Shown here: positions 1 to 6,996 of the stretch, piece after piece
Layout: every line of letters starts with the position of its first letter
Numbering within the stretch: position 1 is the stretch's first letter
Assembly: GCF_001514065.1 (NCBI RefSeq)
Contig: NZ_KQ948427.1
Coordinates: 360,474 to 424,473, forward strand
DNA length: 64,000 bases
From: Streptomyces antibioticus
GTDB lineage: Bacteria > Actinomycetota > Actinomycetes > Streptomycetales > Streptomycetaceae
Direction of reading: 5' to 3'
Program-made: the position numbers and the translations under genes
The notes under the pieces: generated by a model
Told to the model about the DNA's origin: nothing
The model's input: the letters and a program-made list of their open reading frames with translations, nothing else
The model's database searches: none

Positions 1-12
1 AGTGCGGGGCAT

Positions 13-182
13 GGAGAAGCCTCTCCGAGCACGAGGTGCGGCCGGAGCCTCTTGGGAGCGGTCGCGGAAAGGATGAAGGAGGCACCTCGACTGCTAAAGT
101 GGAGGTACGCCTCCACTCTACCGGAGGCCCACCTCCGCTTCAACCCGTATCGGAGGCATACCTCCGCTTCACCTCCGGGAGG
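13..182. promoter_or_regulatory. Multi-site TetR-type operator region
   Basis: Four inverted repeats with 4-nt spacers lie upstream of the TetR gene: GGAGA-N4-TCTCC (13-26), AGTGGAGG-N4-CCTCCACT (98-117), CGGAGG-N4-CCTCCG (122-137) and CGGAGG-N4-CCTCCG (151-166). A compact CCTCC-G-GGAGG sits at 172-182 next to the GTG start. The constant form (GGAGG-N4-CCTCC) is what a dimeric TetR repressor would bind, so autoregulation is likely. On the minus strand an ATG at 10-12 is preceded by a purine-rich RBS (within 13-26), so a divergent gene may start at the very edge of the window and be the co-regulated target. That last point is inference from only four codons. Confidence 0.6.
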
Positions 183-187
183 CGCCC

Positions 188-778
188 GTGACCACCCAGT
201 CCTTCCCCGTCACCGAGCTCGTCGCGGCGCGCCGCCCCACCCGGAAAGACGCCGCCCGCAACTACGACGCCCTGCTGGACGCGGCGCGGGAGGCGTTCGC
301 CGAGCACGGCGCCGAGGCGGCCCTGGAGGACATCGCGCGCCGCGCGGGGGTCGGCATCGGCACGCTGTACCGGAACTTCCCGACGCGACGGCACCTTTTC
401 GAGACGGTCTACGCGGACGAGGTCAACGCGCTGTGCCGGCTGGCACTGGAGGTGGCGGACCGGGAGCCGTGGGAGGCGCTGGCGGTCTGGCTCGACCGGT
501 TCGCGGGGTACATGGTGACCAAGCGGGCGGTGCGGGAGGCTCTCGACGGGGAGTCGGAGGTCTTCGCCGCGTGCCGTGAGTCGATGTTCGCCGCGGGGGG
601 TCCGTTGTTCACGCGGGCCCAGGAGGCGGGCGAGGTGCGGCCGGACATGGAGTTCGGGGATCTGCTGCGGATGGTCTCGGGGATCATGGCGACGGCCTTC
701 GAGGACGACGCGCAGCGGGATCGGGTGCTGGGGATCGCGCTGGACGGCGTACGCGTACGGAAGGACCCGGGCGCCTGA
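188..778 (+). CDS. TetR/AcrR family transcriptional regulator
   Basis: A 196-aa DNA-binding repressor. Residues ~20-70 form the TetR N-terminal HTH domain, with the typical helix-turn-helix run 'LEDIARRAGVGIGTLYRNF' followed by 'RRHLFETVY'. The C-terminal ~120 residues form the ligand-binding/dimerisation domain, which has no family-specific signature that reveals the inducer. The GTG start is chosen because the HTH begins at a normal distance from it and because the palindromic operator array ends just upstream. It converges with the dioxygenase gene on its right, so its target is more likely to its left, outside the window. Family assignment is secure; the ligand is unknown. Confidence 0.9.
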   Translation: MTTQSFPVTELVAARRPTRKDAARNYDALLDAAREAFAEHGAEAALEDIARRAGVGIGTLYRNFPTRRHLFETVYADEVNALCRLALEVADREPWEALAVWLDRFAGYMVTKRAVREALDGESEVFAACRESMFAAGGPLFTRAQEAGEVRPDMEFGDLLRMVSGIMATAFEDDAQRDRVLGIALDGVRVRKDPGA

Positions 779-812
779 AGGCTCGGGCCCTTCGGCCGCA
801 CGAAATCCCTGG

Positions 813-1763
813 TCAGGCGACCGGTGGGGTCCCGTGTGTGTGGAACGACTCGATGGTCTTCAGGCCCCAGGCCTGCCCCTTCTTCCGCTCCTCCTCGGTC
901 CAGGTGATCAGCGGCCAGTCGGGCGCGAGCACCAGCCGGGTGAGCGGGTTGCACAGCTCGATCCGGTTGCCGCCCGGCTCGTAGACGTAGAGGAAGAACG
1001 TCTGCTGGATGGCGTGCTTGTGCGGCCCCGTCTCGATGAACACCCCGGTGTCGATGGCGAGATCGGCCGCGCGCAGGATGTCCTCGCGGGTGTCGGTCGC
1101 GAAGGCGATGTGGTGCAGCCGCCCGGCGCTCCCGGTCCGGTCCGCGGTGTGGACGACGTCGTACGACTTGTTCGTGTACGTCAGCCAGCGCGCCGCGATC
1201 TTCCCGCTGTCCAGCCGGATCTGCTCCGTCGGCCGGGCGCCGAGGACGTTCTGCTCGAACTCGGCGTTGGCGAGGACGTCGGCGGCGAGGAAGTTGATGT
1301 GGTCGAGCCGCCGTACGCCCACACCCCGGTTCGGTTTGGCCTGCGGCTGGTTCTTCAGCGCGGGCCTGAGCTCCTCGGGCGCCCGGTAGTGCTCGCTCTC
1401 CCAGTAGAGGGCGTGCTCGTGGCCGTCCGGGTCGGTGGTGACGTAGAGCTTCCCGAGGCCGGGTTCGTCCTCGACCCAGGTGCCGGTGCCGCCGGACTCC
1501 TCGACCGCCTTGATACGGCGGTGAAGAGCCTCCTCGCTGGAGGTGCGCAGGGCGAGCCGGCCGAGGCCGGGCCGGCGGCGGGCCGTCAGGACCAGGCTGT
1601 GGTGCTCGTAGTCGTCGAAAGTCCGCAGGTAGACGGTGTCACCGTCCCGGCCGTTGACCGTCAGACCCAGGTAGTCGGTGAAGAAGGCGACGCTGGCGCC
1701 CAGGTCGGGGGTGAACAGCTGGGCGTGGCCGATGTGCGCGATGTCGCCGAGCGGCGGAGTCAT
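813..1763 (-). CDS. VOC-type (type I) extradiol ring-cleaving dioxygenase
   Basis: 316 aa, the usual length for two-module catechol 2,3-dioxygenases. Each half has the vicinal-oxygen-chelate fold: N-module start 'HIGHAQLFTPDL', C-module start 'LDHINF'. The metal-binding facial triad of the C-module is visible as His155 (LDHINF), His217 or His218 (LHHIAF) and Glu269 (NRIEL). His250 and Tyr260 sit where the family has its conserved active-site His/Tyr. It should insert O2 next to a catecholic diol. It is the last gene of the gntR-galB-galC-galD operon and overlaps galD by 4 bases (ATGA), so the physiological substrate is probably the aromatic whose product enters the GalD/GalB/GalC route (gallate or a close relative). 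The substrate itself is inference. The start has a GAGGAGGT Shine-Dalgarno. Confidence 0.88.
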   Translation of the reverse strand: MTPPLGDIAHIGHAQLFTPDLGASVAFFTDYLGLTVNGRDGDTVYLRTFDDYEHHSLVLTARRRPGLGRLALRTSSEEALHRRIKAVEESGGTGTWVEDEPGLGKLYVTTDPDGHEHALYWESEHYRAPEELRPALKNQPQAKPNRGVGVRRLDHINFLAADVLANAEFEQNVLGARPTEQIRLDSGKIAARWLTYTNKSYDVVHTADRTGSAGRLHHIAFATDTREDILRAADLAIDTGVFIETGPHKHAIQQTFFLYVYEPGGNRIELCNPLTRLVLAPDWPLITWTEEERKKGQAWGLKTIESFHTHGTPPVA

Positions 1764-2854
1764 CCGTGACCTCCTCGGGGTCGTGCGGCGGCCCGGGGGA
1801 AGACGGTGCCGTCGAAGATCTTGCGGGCCGTGCGCACCACGGCGGTGCGGCGGGCGGAGGGCAGACCGTCGGGGGTGGTGCCGAGGCTGCTCTCGATGTC
1901 CAGGAAGCCGGTGGGATGTTCTATGCGCATGCGGTCAACGCCGGGAGACAGCTCCGCGAGCTCCGCGCCCACCCCGCCGTCGATCCGCAGCCCGGCGGCG
2001 ACACCGGCCGCGCCGAGCACGCCGATCGAGGTGTGGCAGCGGACGGGGATGAAGGTGCGGGTGCAGATCGCGCCGCCCTCGCGGGGCGGGGCGAGCAGGG
2101 TGAGCTTGGGGACGGTCGTGTCCGACACATCACCGAGCCCCATCAGCCGGCCGGCCGCCAGGCGGATCTCGCGCAGCCGGTCGGCGAGCGCCAGGTCCTC
2201 CTCCAGGTCCTTGGGTGTCTCGTAGCCGGTGACCTTCAGTTCGGCGGCGGCGATCAGCACGGTCGGCATGCCGTTGTCCACGCAGGTGACCGGGACCCCG
2301 TCGATGACGTCCCGGGCGTTGCCGGTGGGCAGCAACTGCCCGGCTCCCGCCGGGAATTCGATGACGACCGCGGCGGCTGTGCCCGGCACTCCGGAGATCC
2401 GGGCCTCGCCCGTGCAGTCGACCCGGCCGCCCGGGGTGGGGAAGGTCGCGGTGGCGAGGTCGCCGCTGTTGACCATCCGGATGCGGACGGAGGTGAAGTC
2501 CTCCCCCGCCCGGACCAGACCCCGCTCGACGGCGAACGGTCCGACGCCGGCGAGGATGTTCCCGCAGTTCTGACGGTCACTCACCTCGGGTCGGTCGACG
2601 GCGACTTGGAGGAAGAGATAGTCGACGTCGGCGTCCGGGTCGGACGAGGGCGAGACCACGGCCACCTTGCTGGTGAGCGGGTGCGCCCCGCCGAGGCCGT
2701 CGATCTGCCGGTCGTCGGGGCTGCCCATGATGCGCAGGAGCAGCTCGTCGCGGGCGGCCGGGTCGGCGGGGAGGTCGTCGGCCAGGAAGTAGGCGCCCTT
2801 GGAGGTGCCGCCGCGCATCAGCAGACAGGGCACCTCCTCGGGCACGGAGCTCAC
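1760..2854 (-). CDS. PrpF-family 4-oxalomesaconate tautomerase (GalD-like)
   Basis: 364 aa, PrpF/diaminopimelate epimerase-fold isomerase. The N-terminus 'VPCLLMRGGTSKGAYF' and the later 'VDRPEVSDRQNCGNILAGVGPFA' region (the conserved N-C-G-N containing an active-site Cys) are hallmarks of PrpF proteins. Neighbouring galB and galC homologues make the GalD role (tautomerising the ring-cleavage product so that the hydratase can act) much more likely than the 2-methylaconitate isomerase role of PrpF itself, for which a 2-methylcitrate cycle context would be expected. The start is GTG at 2854, which overlaps the stop of galC by 4 bases (GTGA); reading further upstream would run into galC. Confidence 0.85.
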   Translation of the reverse strand: MSSVPEEVPCLLMRGGTSKGAYFLADDLPADPAARDELLLRIMGSPDDRQIDGLGGAHPLTSKVAVVSPSSDPDADVDYLFLQVAVDRPEVSDRQNCGNILAGVGPFAVERGLVRAGEDFTSVRIRMVNSGDLATATFPTPGGRVDCTGEARISGVPGTAAAVVIEFPAGAGQLLPTGNARDVIDGVPVTCVDNGMPTVLIAAAELKVTGYETPKDLEEDLALADRLREIRLAAGRLMGLGDVSDTTVPKLTLLAPPREGGAICTRTFIPVRCHTSIGVLGAAGVAAGLRIDGGVGAELAELSPGVDRMRIEHPTGFLDIESSLGTTPDGLPSARRTAVVRTARKIFDGTVFPRAAARPRGGHG

Positions 2855-3555
2855 GGCCGCCCTCCTTCGTACTCGGCGTACGTCCGGTACTCGACGCCGA
2901 GCCGCTGGAGGGCCTCCCGCAACCCATAGCGGTCCAGGCCGAGTTGGCCGTCGAGGAAGGCGGCCCGGGTGGCGGCCTCCTTGGCTTCGCGGGCCGCGGA
3001 CTTCTCGACCGTCTCGCGGACGCGCTCGCGCGGGACGACCACGACACCGTCGTCGTCGGCGAGGATCGCGTCGCCGGGGCGGATGACCTGGCCGTCGATC
3101 GCGATCGGTACGTTGACGGAGCCGCCGGTGGCCTTGACGGTGCCCTGCGAGGAGACGGCACGCGACCAGGCGGCGAAGCCCATGGCGCGCAGTTCCCGGG
3201 TGTCGCGGATGCCGGCGTTCATCACCACGCCCCTGACTCCGCGCTGCTGCAAGGCAGTTGCGAACAGCTCGCCGAAGAGGCCGTCCGTGCACGGGGAGGT
3301 GGTGGTGACGACCAGGAGGTCACCCTCCCCGCACTGCTCGACGGCGGCGTGGATCATGAGGTTGTCGCCGGGCCAGCTGAGCACGGTCACTGCCGTGCCC
3401 GCGACCCTTACGCCCTGCTGCACGGGCCGAATCCCCGGGCCCAGCAGGCCGGTTCGGCCCAACGCCTCGCTCACGGTCGCCACGCCATGGCCGGCCAGCG
3501 CGTCGACGTCCTTCAGCTCCGCCTTCGGCGGGTCGGTGACGATCACGCCGCTCAT
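2851..3555 (-). CDS. RraA-fold 4-carboxy-4-hydroxy-2-oxoadipate aldolase (GalC-like)
   Basis: 234 aa, RraA/class II pyruvate aldolase family. It splits 4-carboxy-4-hydroxy-2-oxoadipate to pyruvate and oxaloacetate with a divalent metal. 'GELFATALQQRGVRGVVMNA' followed by 'GIRDTREL' carries the conserved G-E loop and the Arg-Asp pair that in characterised aldolases bind substrate and metal. RNase-E-inhibitor RraA proteins are shorter (~160 aa); this one has the aldolase-type N-terminal and C-terminal extensions. It overlaps both neighbours by 4 bases (ATGA with galB, GTGA with galD), implying translational coupling. Function is inferred from family plus context and is well supported. Confidence 0.88.
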   Translation of the reverse strand: MSGVIVTDPPKAELKDVDALAGHGVATVSEALGRTGLLGPGIRPVQQGVRVAGTAVTVLSWPGDNLMIHAAVEQCGEGDLLVVTTTSPCTDGLFGELFATALQQRGVRGVVMNAGIRDTRELRAMGFAAWSRAVSSQGTVKATGGSVNVPIAIDGQVIRPGDAILADDDGVVVVPRERVRETVEKSAAREAKEAATRAAFLDGQLGLDRYGLREALQRLGVEYRTYAEYEGGRP

Positions 3556-4301
3556 GCCAGCTCCTTCGCGATCTGCGGGTAGGGACGCATGTACGCCTCG
3601 GCCATGGTCCTGTGGGCCAGGCCCAGGTTCGGCCCCGCGTTGCGCTTGAGCTGGACGCCGCGGCGGACGGCGAGGTCGGTGTAGTAGTCCCACAGGTGCC
3701 GCTGGGCGCCGAGGCACTCCATGGCCTTGCGCTTGGTGTCCCACACCTCGGTGATGTCGAGGAGGACCTCGGGCCTGAAGCCGCTCATCTCGGGCTGGTG
3801 CGGCTCGAAGAAGAACACCGGCGGGGCTCCGATGATCTCGCCGGGGCCGGGGTAGCCGATGGCCTGCGCGAGGACACGGGCTTCCAGGGCCATGCGGTGG
3901 GCGGCCGGGTGGTCGCCGTTGTACGGGTCCTCGGCGGGGTGGGTGAGCACGACGTCGGGCTGGGTGTCGCGGTAGACCTCCACGAGCCGGTCCGTCAGTT
4001 CGGGGGTGACCAGCAACGGGTAGTCGCCGGCGTCGAAGAAGCGGACCTCGGCGCCGAGGGTGGCGGCGGCGCGCTCGGCCTCGTCCCGGCGTATCGCCTT
4101 GATCTCCTCCAGCTTCTTCCCCTCGCGCCACGCCTTGGCGGACTCGCCGCGCTCTCCGAAGGTCAGACAGGCGATGGTGACCTTCTCGCCGCGCGCGGCC
4201 GCGAGGGCGATGGCCCCGCCGGCCCGCCACACGAAGTCGCCGGCGTGTGCGGTGACGACGAGGCTGGACCGTGGCGGGGCGGGCGCGTTGGCCTGGGTCA
4301 T
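3552..4301 (-). CDS. PIG-L-family 4-oxalomesaconate hydratase (GalB-like)
   Basis: 249 aa, zinc-dependent LmbE/PIG-L fold. Instead of the deacetylase-type AHPDDE motif it has 'TAHAGDFVWRAGGAIAL', the variant I associate with GalB hydratases of gallate degradation, and the downstream zinc-ligand segment is 'GDHPAAH'. 'CLTFGERGESAKAWR' is also typical. GalB adds water to 4-oxalomesaconate to give 4-carboxy-4-hydroxy-2-oxoadipate, the substrate of the next gene. I chose ATG at 4301 because AAGGGAG lies 6-8 nt upstream; an in-frame GTG at 4322 has no comparable RBS. Assignment is from motif memory and context, not a search. Confidence 0.87.
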   Translation of the reverse strand: MTQANAPAPPRSSLVVTAHAGDFVWRAGGAIALAAARGEKVTIACLTFGERGESAKAWREGKKLEEIKAIRRDEAERAAATLGAEVRFFDAGDYPLLVTPELTDRLVEVYRDTQPDVVLTHPAEDPYNGDHPAAHRMALEARVLAQAIGYPGPGEIIGAPPVFFFEPHQPEMSGFRPEVLLDITEVWDTKRKAMECLGAQRHLWDYYTDLAVRRGVQLKRNAGPNLGLAHRTMAEAYMRPYPQIAKELA

Positions 4302-4351
4302 TGCTGCATCTCCCTTGGTCACAGGTGGGCGCCCGCCCCGGTCCGTGGTGA

Positions 4352-5002
4352 TCAGTCGCGCAGCGCCTCGATCACGCCGGCGAGGTGGGCACGGACGGCT
4401 GTCTCGGCCGCCTGCGGGTCCCTGGCCCTGATCGCGTCGATCATCGCCAGGTGCTCGTTCAGGGAGTGCTGCGGACGTCCGGGCCGCAGCGCCAACCGGA
4501 AGCGGTGGCGCACCAGTTGGGCGTTGAGCCGCTCCAGCAGGTCCACGGCCGTCCGCTGGCCGGAGAACTCCCGGACCTTGGTGTGGAGCTCCTGGTTGAG
4601 CTCGGAGTAGGTCACCGGCTCGCCGTCGGCGACGGCCTTGCTCATCGCCGTGCCCAGCTCGGTCAGCTCGGCGAGCTGCTCGTCACTGGCGGCGACGGCG
4701 GCCTTCGCCGCGCAGAGCCCTTCGAGGACCATCCGGCACTCGGTGATGGCGACCGCTTCCTCCACGGTCACCACCCGCACCCGGGAACCCCGGTTGCGGA
4801 TCCGCTCGACGAGGCCCTGGGCCTCCAGATCGATGAGTGCGGCCCGGATGCTGGCCCGTGTCACACCGAACTGCTCGGCGAGTTCGTTCTCCACCAGCCG
4901 CTGCGCCGGTGCCATCTCACCGTGCAGGATCGCCTGCCGCAGCTGCGCGAGCGCATGCTGTTTGGCCTGCTCCCCGGTGCTCGGACGGGCTTCCTTCGGC
5001 AT
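4352..5002 (-). CDS. GntR-family (FCD/FadR subfamily) regulator of the gal-like operon
   Basis: About 216 aa. An N-terminal winged HTH ('LRQAILHGEMAPAQRLVE', 'ELAEQFGVTRASIRAAL') is followed by an all-helical FCD effector domain. Metal/ligand-coordinating positions typical of FCD proteins are seen around 'ELNQELHTKVREF' and 'NEHLAMIDAI'. It is first in the operon, with galB 50 bp downstream, so it probably represses its own operon until a pathway intermediate binds. The start is ATG 5002, preceded by GGGAGCGCAGCG. A longer in-frame start at 5077 exists, but it would lie upstream of the promoter and operator and is unlikely. Confidence 0.9.
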   Translation of the reverse strand: MPKEARPSTGEQAKQHALAQLRQAILHGEMAPAQRLVENELAEQFGVTRASIRAALIDLEAQGLVERIRNRGSRVRVVTVEEAVAITECRMVLEGLCAAKAAVAASDEQLAELTELGTAMSKAVADGEPVTYSELNQELHTKVREFSGQRTAVDLLERLNAQLVRHRFRLALRPGRPQHSLNEHLAMIDAIRARDPQAAETAVRAHLAGVIEALRD

Positions 5003-5031
5003 CGCTGCGCTCCCTGAGTGAGTGCCTGTCG

Positions 5032-5065
5032 AACGTAGATCTGGCCGAACAGGATTGTCAACAAT
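5032..5065 (-). promoter_or_regulatory. Promoter and palindromic operator of the gntR-gal operon
   Basis: On the minus strand a perfect -35 box TTGACA (5056-5061) is followed after 18 nt by TACGTT (5032-5037) as the likely -10. The -35 is embedded in the 12-bp palindrome ATTGT-N2-ACAAT (5054-5065), which matches the TTGT-N2-ACAA style of FCD-GntR operators. Binding there would block RNA polymerase, consistent with autorepression. Boxes are visible by eye; the regulation is inferred. Confidence 0.6.
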
Positions 5066-5114
5066 TTTGTCCGCCATATTGCGTGCACCGCCTCGGGCGA
5101 CACCCGCCCCACCT

Positions 5115-5969
5115 TCACCCCTCTCGGTACAGCGCCGTGAGCAGCTCCATCACGGCCTGTGTCGCCGGGTGCGGATCGTCCCGCCACCAGGCGAGCCGCA
5201 CGGCGATCGGCTCCCCGTCACGCACCGGCCGGTAGACGACCCCGGGCCGCGGGTACTGGTTGGCCGTCGACTCGGCCGTCGTCCCCACGCACCGGCCGGT
5301 GGCGATCACGGTCAGCCAGTCGTCGACGTCGTGCGTCTCCTCGGTGGCCGGGCGGGCCTCCGGCGGCCACAGGTCGGGCGTGGTGGTGCCGGTACGGCGG
5401 TCCACCAGCAGTGTCCGCCCCGCGAGGTCGGCCATCCGCACCGACCGGCGCCGTGCCAGCGGATCGTCGGCGGCCATCGCGCACAGCCGTCGCTCCAGTC
5501 CGACGATGACCGACTCGAACCGCCGGTCGTCCAACTCCCGGCGTACGACGGCCAGATCGCACGCACCCTCAGCGAGCCCGGCGGTCGTCGAGTTGACGCG
5601 CACCAGGTGCAGGTCGGTCTCCGGACGCTCCCGGCCCCAGCGGCGCTGGAACGGCAGCGTGTGCCGCCCCAGCGCCGCCCAGGCGTAGCCGACGCGCAGA
5701 TGGGCGTGGCCCGACGTGGCGTCCCGGACCAGGTCGTCGACCTCGGCGAGCACCCGGCGGGCGTGCGCGACGACCCGCACCCCGGTACCGGTCGGGGTCA
5801 CCTCGCGCGAGGTGCGCCGCAACAGCCGTACCCCCAGGGAGCGTTCGAGCGAGGCCAGGGTGCGGGAGACGGCCGCCTGGGACACCCCGAGGGCGAGGGC
5901 GGCGTCGGTGAAGGTGCCCTCGTCGACGATGGCGACGAGACAGCGCAACTGCCGAAGCTCCACATCCAT
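5115..5969 (-). CDS. LysR-family transcriptional regulator
   Basis: 284 aa. N-terminal winged HTH (residues 1-60) with 'LRQLRCLVAIVDEGTFTDAALALGVSQAAVSRTLASLE' character, then a periplasmic-binding-protein-like co-inducer domain. It is divergent from the EamA exporter gene, 68 bp apart, with a dyad in between, so the exporter is the obvious target. It also sits between the gal-like and hydroxyquinol gene sets and could sense an aromatic acid, but nothing in the sequence fixes the ligand. ATG start at the conserved 'MDVELRQL' N-terminus typical of the family. Confidence 0.92.
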   Translation of the reverse strand: MDVELRQLRCLVAIVDEGTFTDAALALGVSQAAVSRTLASLERSLGVRLLRRTSREVTPTGTGVRVVAHARRVLAEVDDLVRDATSGHAHLRVGYAWAALGRHTLPFQRRWGRERPETDLHLVRVNSTTAGLAEGACDLAVVRRELDDRRFESVIVGLERRLCAMAADDPLARRRSVRMADLAGRTLLVDRRTGTTTPDLWPPEARPATEETHDVDDWLTVIATGRCVGTTAESTANQYPRPGVVYRPVRDGEPIAVRLAWWRDDPHPATQAVMELLTALYREG

Positions 5970-5994
5970 GACTCAAGCGTATAGATGAAGGAGC

Positions 5995-6017
5995 GGATGC
6001 ATTTTGCGCAAGCATCC
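5995..6017. promoter_or_regulatory. LysR-type operator between lysR and the exporter
   Basis: A perfect dyad GGATGC-N11-GCATCC spans 5995-6017 between the two divergent starts. The arm spacing and the embedded T-N11-A are the classical LysR box arrangement. It is 26 bp from the lysR start and 21 bp from the exporter start, so it could control both. Confidence 0.6.
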
Positions 6018-6037
6018 AAGGGGCCGACGATCGGCGT

Positions 6038-6943
6038 ATGCAAGGAGCCCCCGCACGCCCCGCCGCCCCTCCCCTGCCCGCCACCGGCGCCCGGGAGCGC
6101 TCCGGTGTCTCCGTCGCCGGGGTGGCCACGATGGCCGGCAGCGGACTGTCCAACCAGGTCGGCGCCGCGATCGGTTCGCTCGCCTTCTCCGTCATCGGCC
6201 CCGTGGGAGTCGTGGCGGTGCGTCAGTACGTGGCCGCCGCCGTGCTGTTGACCGTCGGCCGGCCGAAGCTGAGGTCGTTCACCTGGCGCCAGTGGTGGCC
6301 GGTGCTGCTGCTGGCCGTGGTGTTCGGGACGATGAACCTGTCCCTCTACACGGCCGTCGACCGCGTCGGGCTGGGGCTGGCGGTGACCCTGGAGTTCCTC
6401 GGCCCGCTCGCCATCGCCCTGGCCGCCACCCGGCGCCGGGTGGACGCGTGCTGTGCGCTGCTGGCGACCGCGGGGGTCGTGACGCTGATGCGCCCGCAGC
6501 CCTCCACCGACTACCTCGGCATGGGGCTCGGGCTGCTGGCGGCCGCCTGCTGGGCGGCGTACATCCTCCTCAACCGCACCGTCGGCAGCCGGCTGCCCGG
6601 AGCGCAGGGCTCCGCGGCGGCGGCCATGGTGTCGGCGCTGATGTTCCTGCCGGTCGGGATCGTGGTCGCCGTACGCCACCCGCCGACCCTCGCGGCGGCC
6701 GGCTGCGCGGTGGCCGCCGGGGTGCTGTCCTCGGCGGTGCCCTACCTCGCCGACCTGTTCACGCTGCGGCGGGTGCCGGCCCCGGTGTTCGGCCTGTTCA
6801 TGAGCGTCAATCCGGTCCTGGCGGCCGTGGTCGGGTGGGTGGTGCTCGGGCAGGGGCTGGGCGGACCGGAGTGGGCGGGGATCGCGGCCGTCGTCGGGGC
6901 GAACGCGCTCGGCATCCTCACGGCGCGGCCTCGGCCGACCTGA
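6038..6943 (+). CDS. EamA/DMT-superfamily exporter (RhtA-like)
   Basis: 301 aa integral membrane protein with about ten hydrophobic segments from residue ~28 to 292, forming two EamA repeats. Motifs such as 'GPVGVVAVRQ', 'TLEFLGPLAIAL' and the closing 'NALGILTAR' are like the RhtA threonine/homoserine exporters and relatives. It should export a small metabolite through the cytoplasmic membrane; the substrate is not deducible. It is controlled by the divergent LysR gene. The first ~25 residues are Pro/Ala-rich and probably cytosolic. Confidence 0.85.
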   Translation: MQGAPARPAAPPLPATGARERSGVSVAGVATMAGSGLSNQVGAAIGSLAFSVIGPVGVVAVRQYVAAAVLLTVGRPKLRSFTWRQWWPVLLLAVVFGTMNLSLYTAVDRVGLGLAVTLEFLGPLAIALAATRRRVDACCALLATAGVVTLMRPQPSTDYLGMGLGLLAAACWAAYILLNRTVGSRLPGAQGSAAAAMVSALMFLPVGIVVAVRHPPTLAAAGCAVAAGVLSSAVPYLADLFTLRRVPAPVFGLFMSVNPVLAAVVGWVVLGQGLGGPEWAGIAAVVGANALGILTARPRPT

Positions 6944-6945
6944 CC

Positions 6946-6987
6946 GGCCCCTGCCGGAGGAGCACCCAGCCCCTCGGAACAGGGGCC
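6946..6987. terminator. Possible bidirectional terminator hairpin
   Basis: GGCCCCTG (6946-6953) pairs with CAGGGGCC (6980-6987) across a 26-nt loop in the short space between the convergent exporter and maleylacetate reductase genes. There is no clear U-tract, so its efficiency is uncertain. Confidence 0.35.
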
Positions 6988-6996
6988 CTTCATGCC

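Noticed and set aside
2851-3555. RraA regulator of RNase E activity
   Set aside because: Longer than RraA, and embedded with galB and galD homologues; aldolase role fits better.
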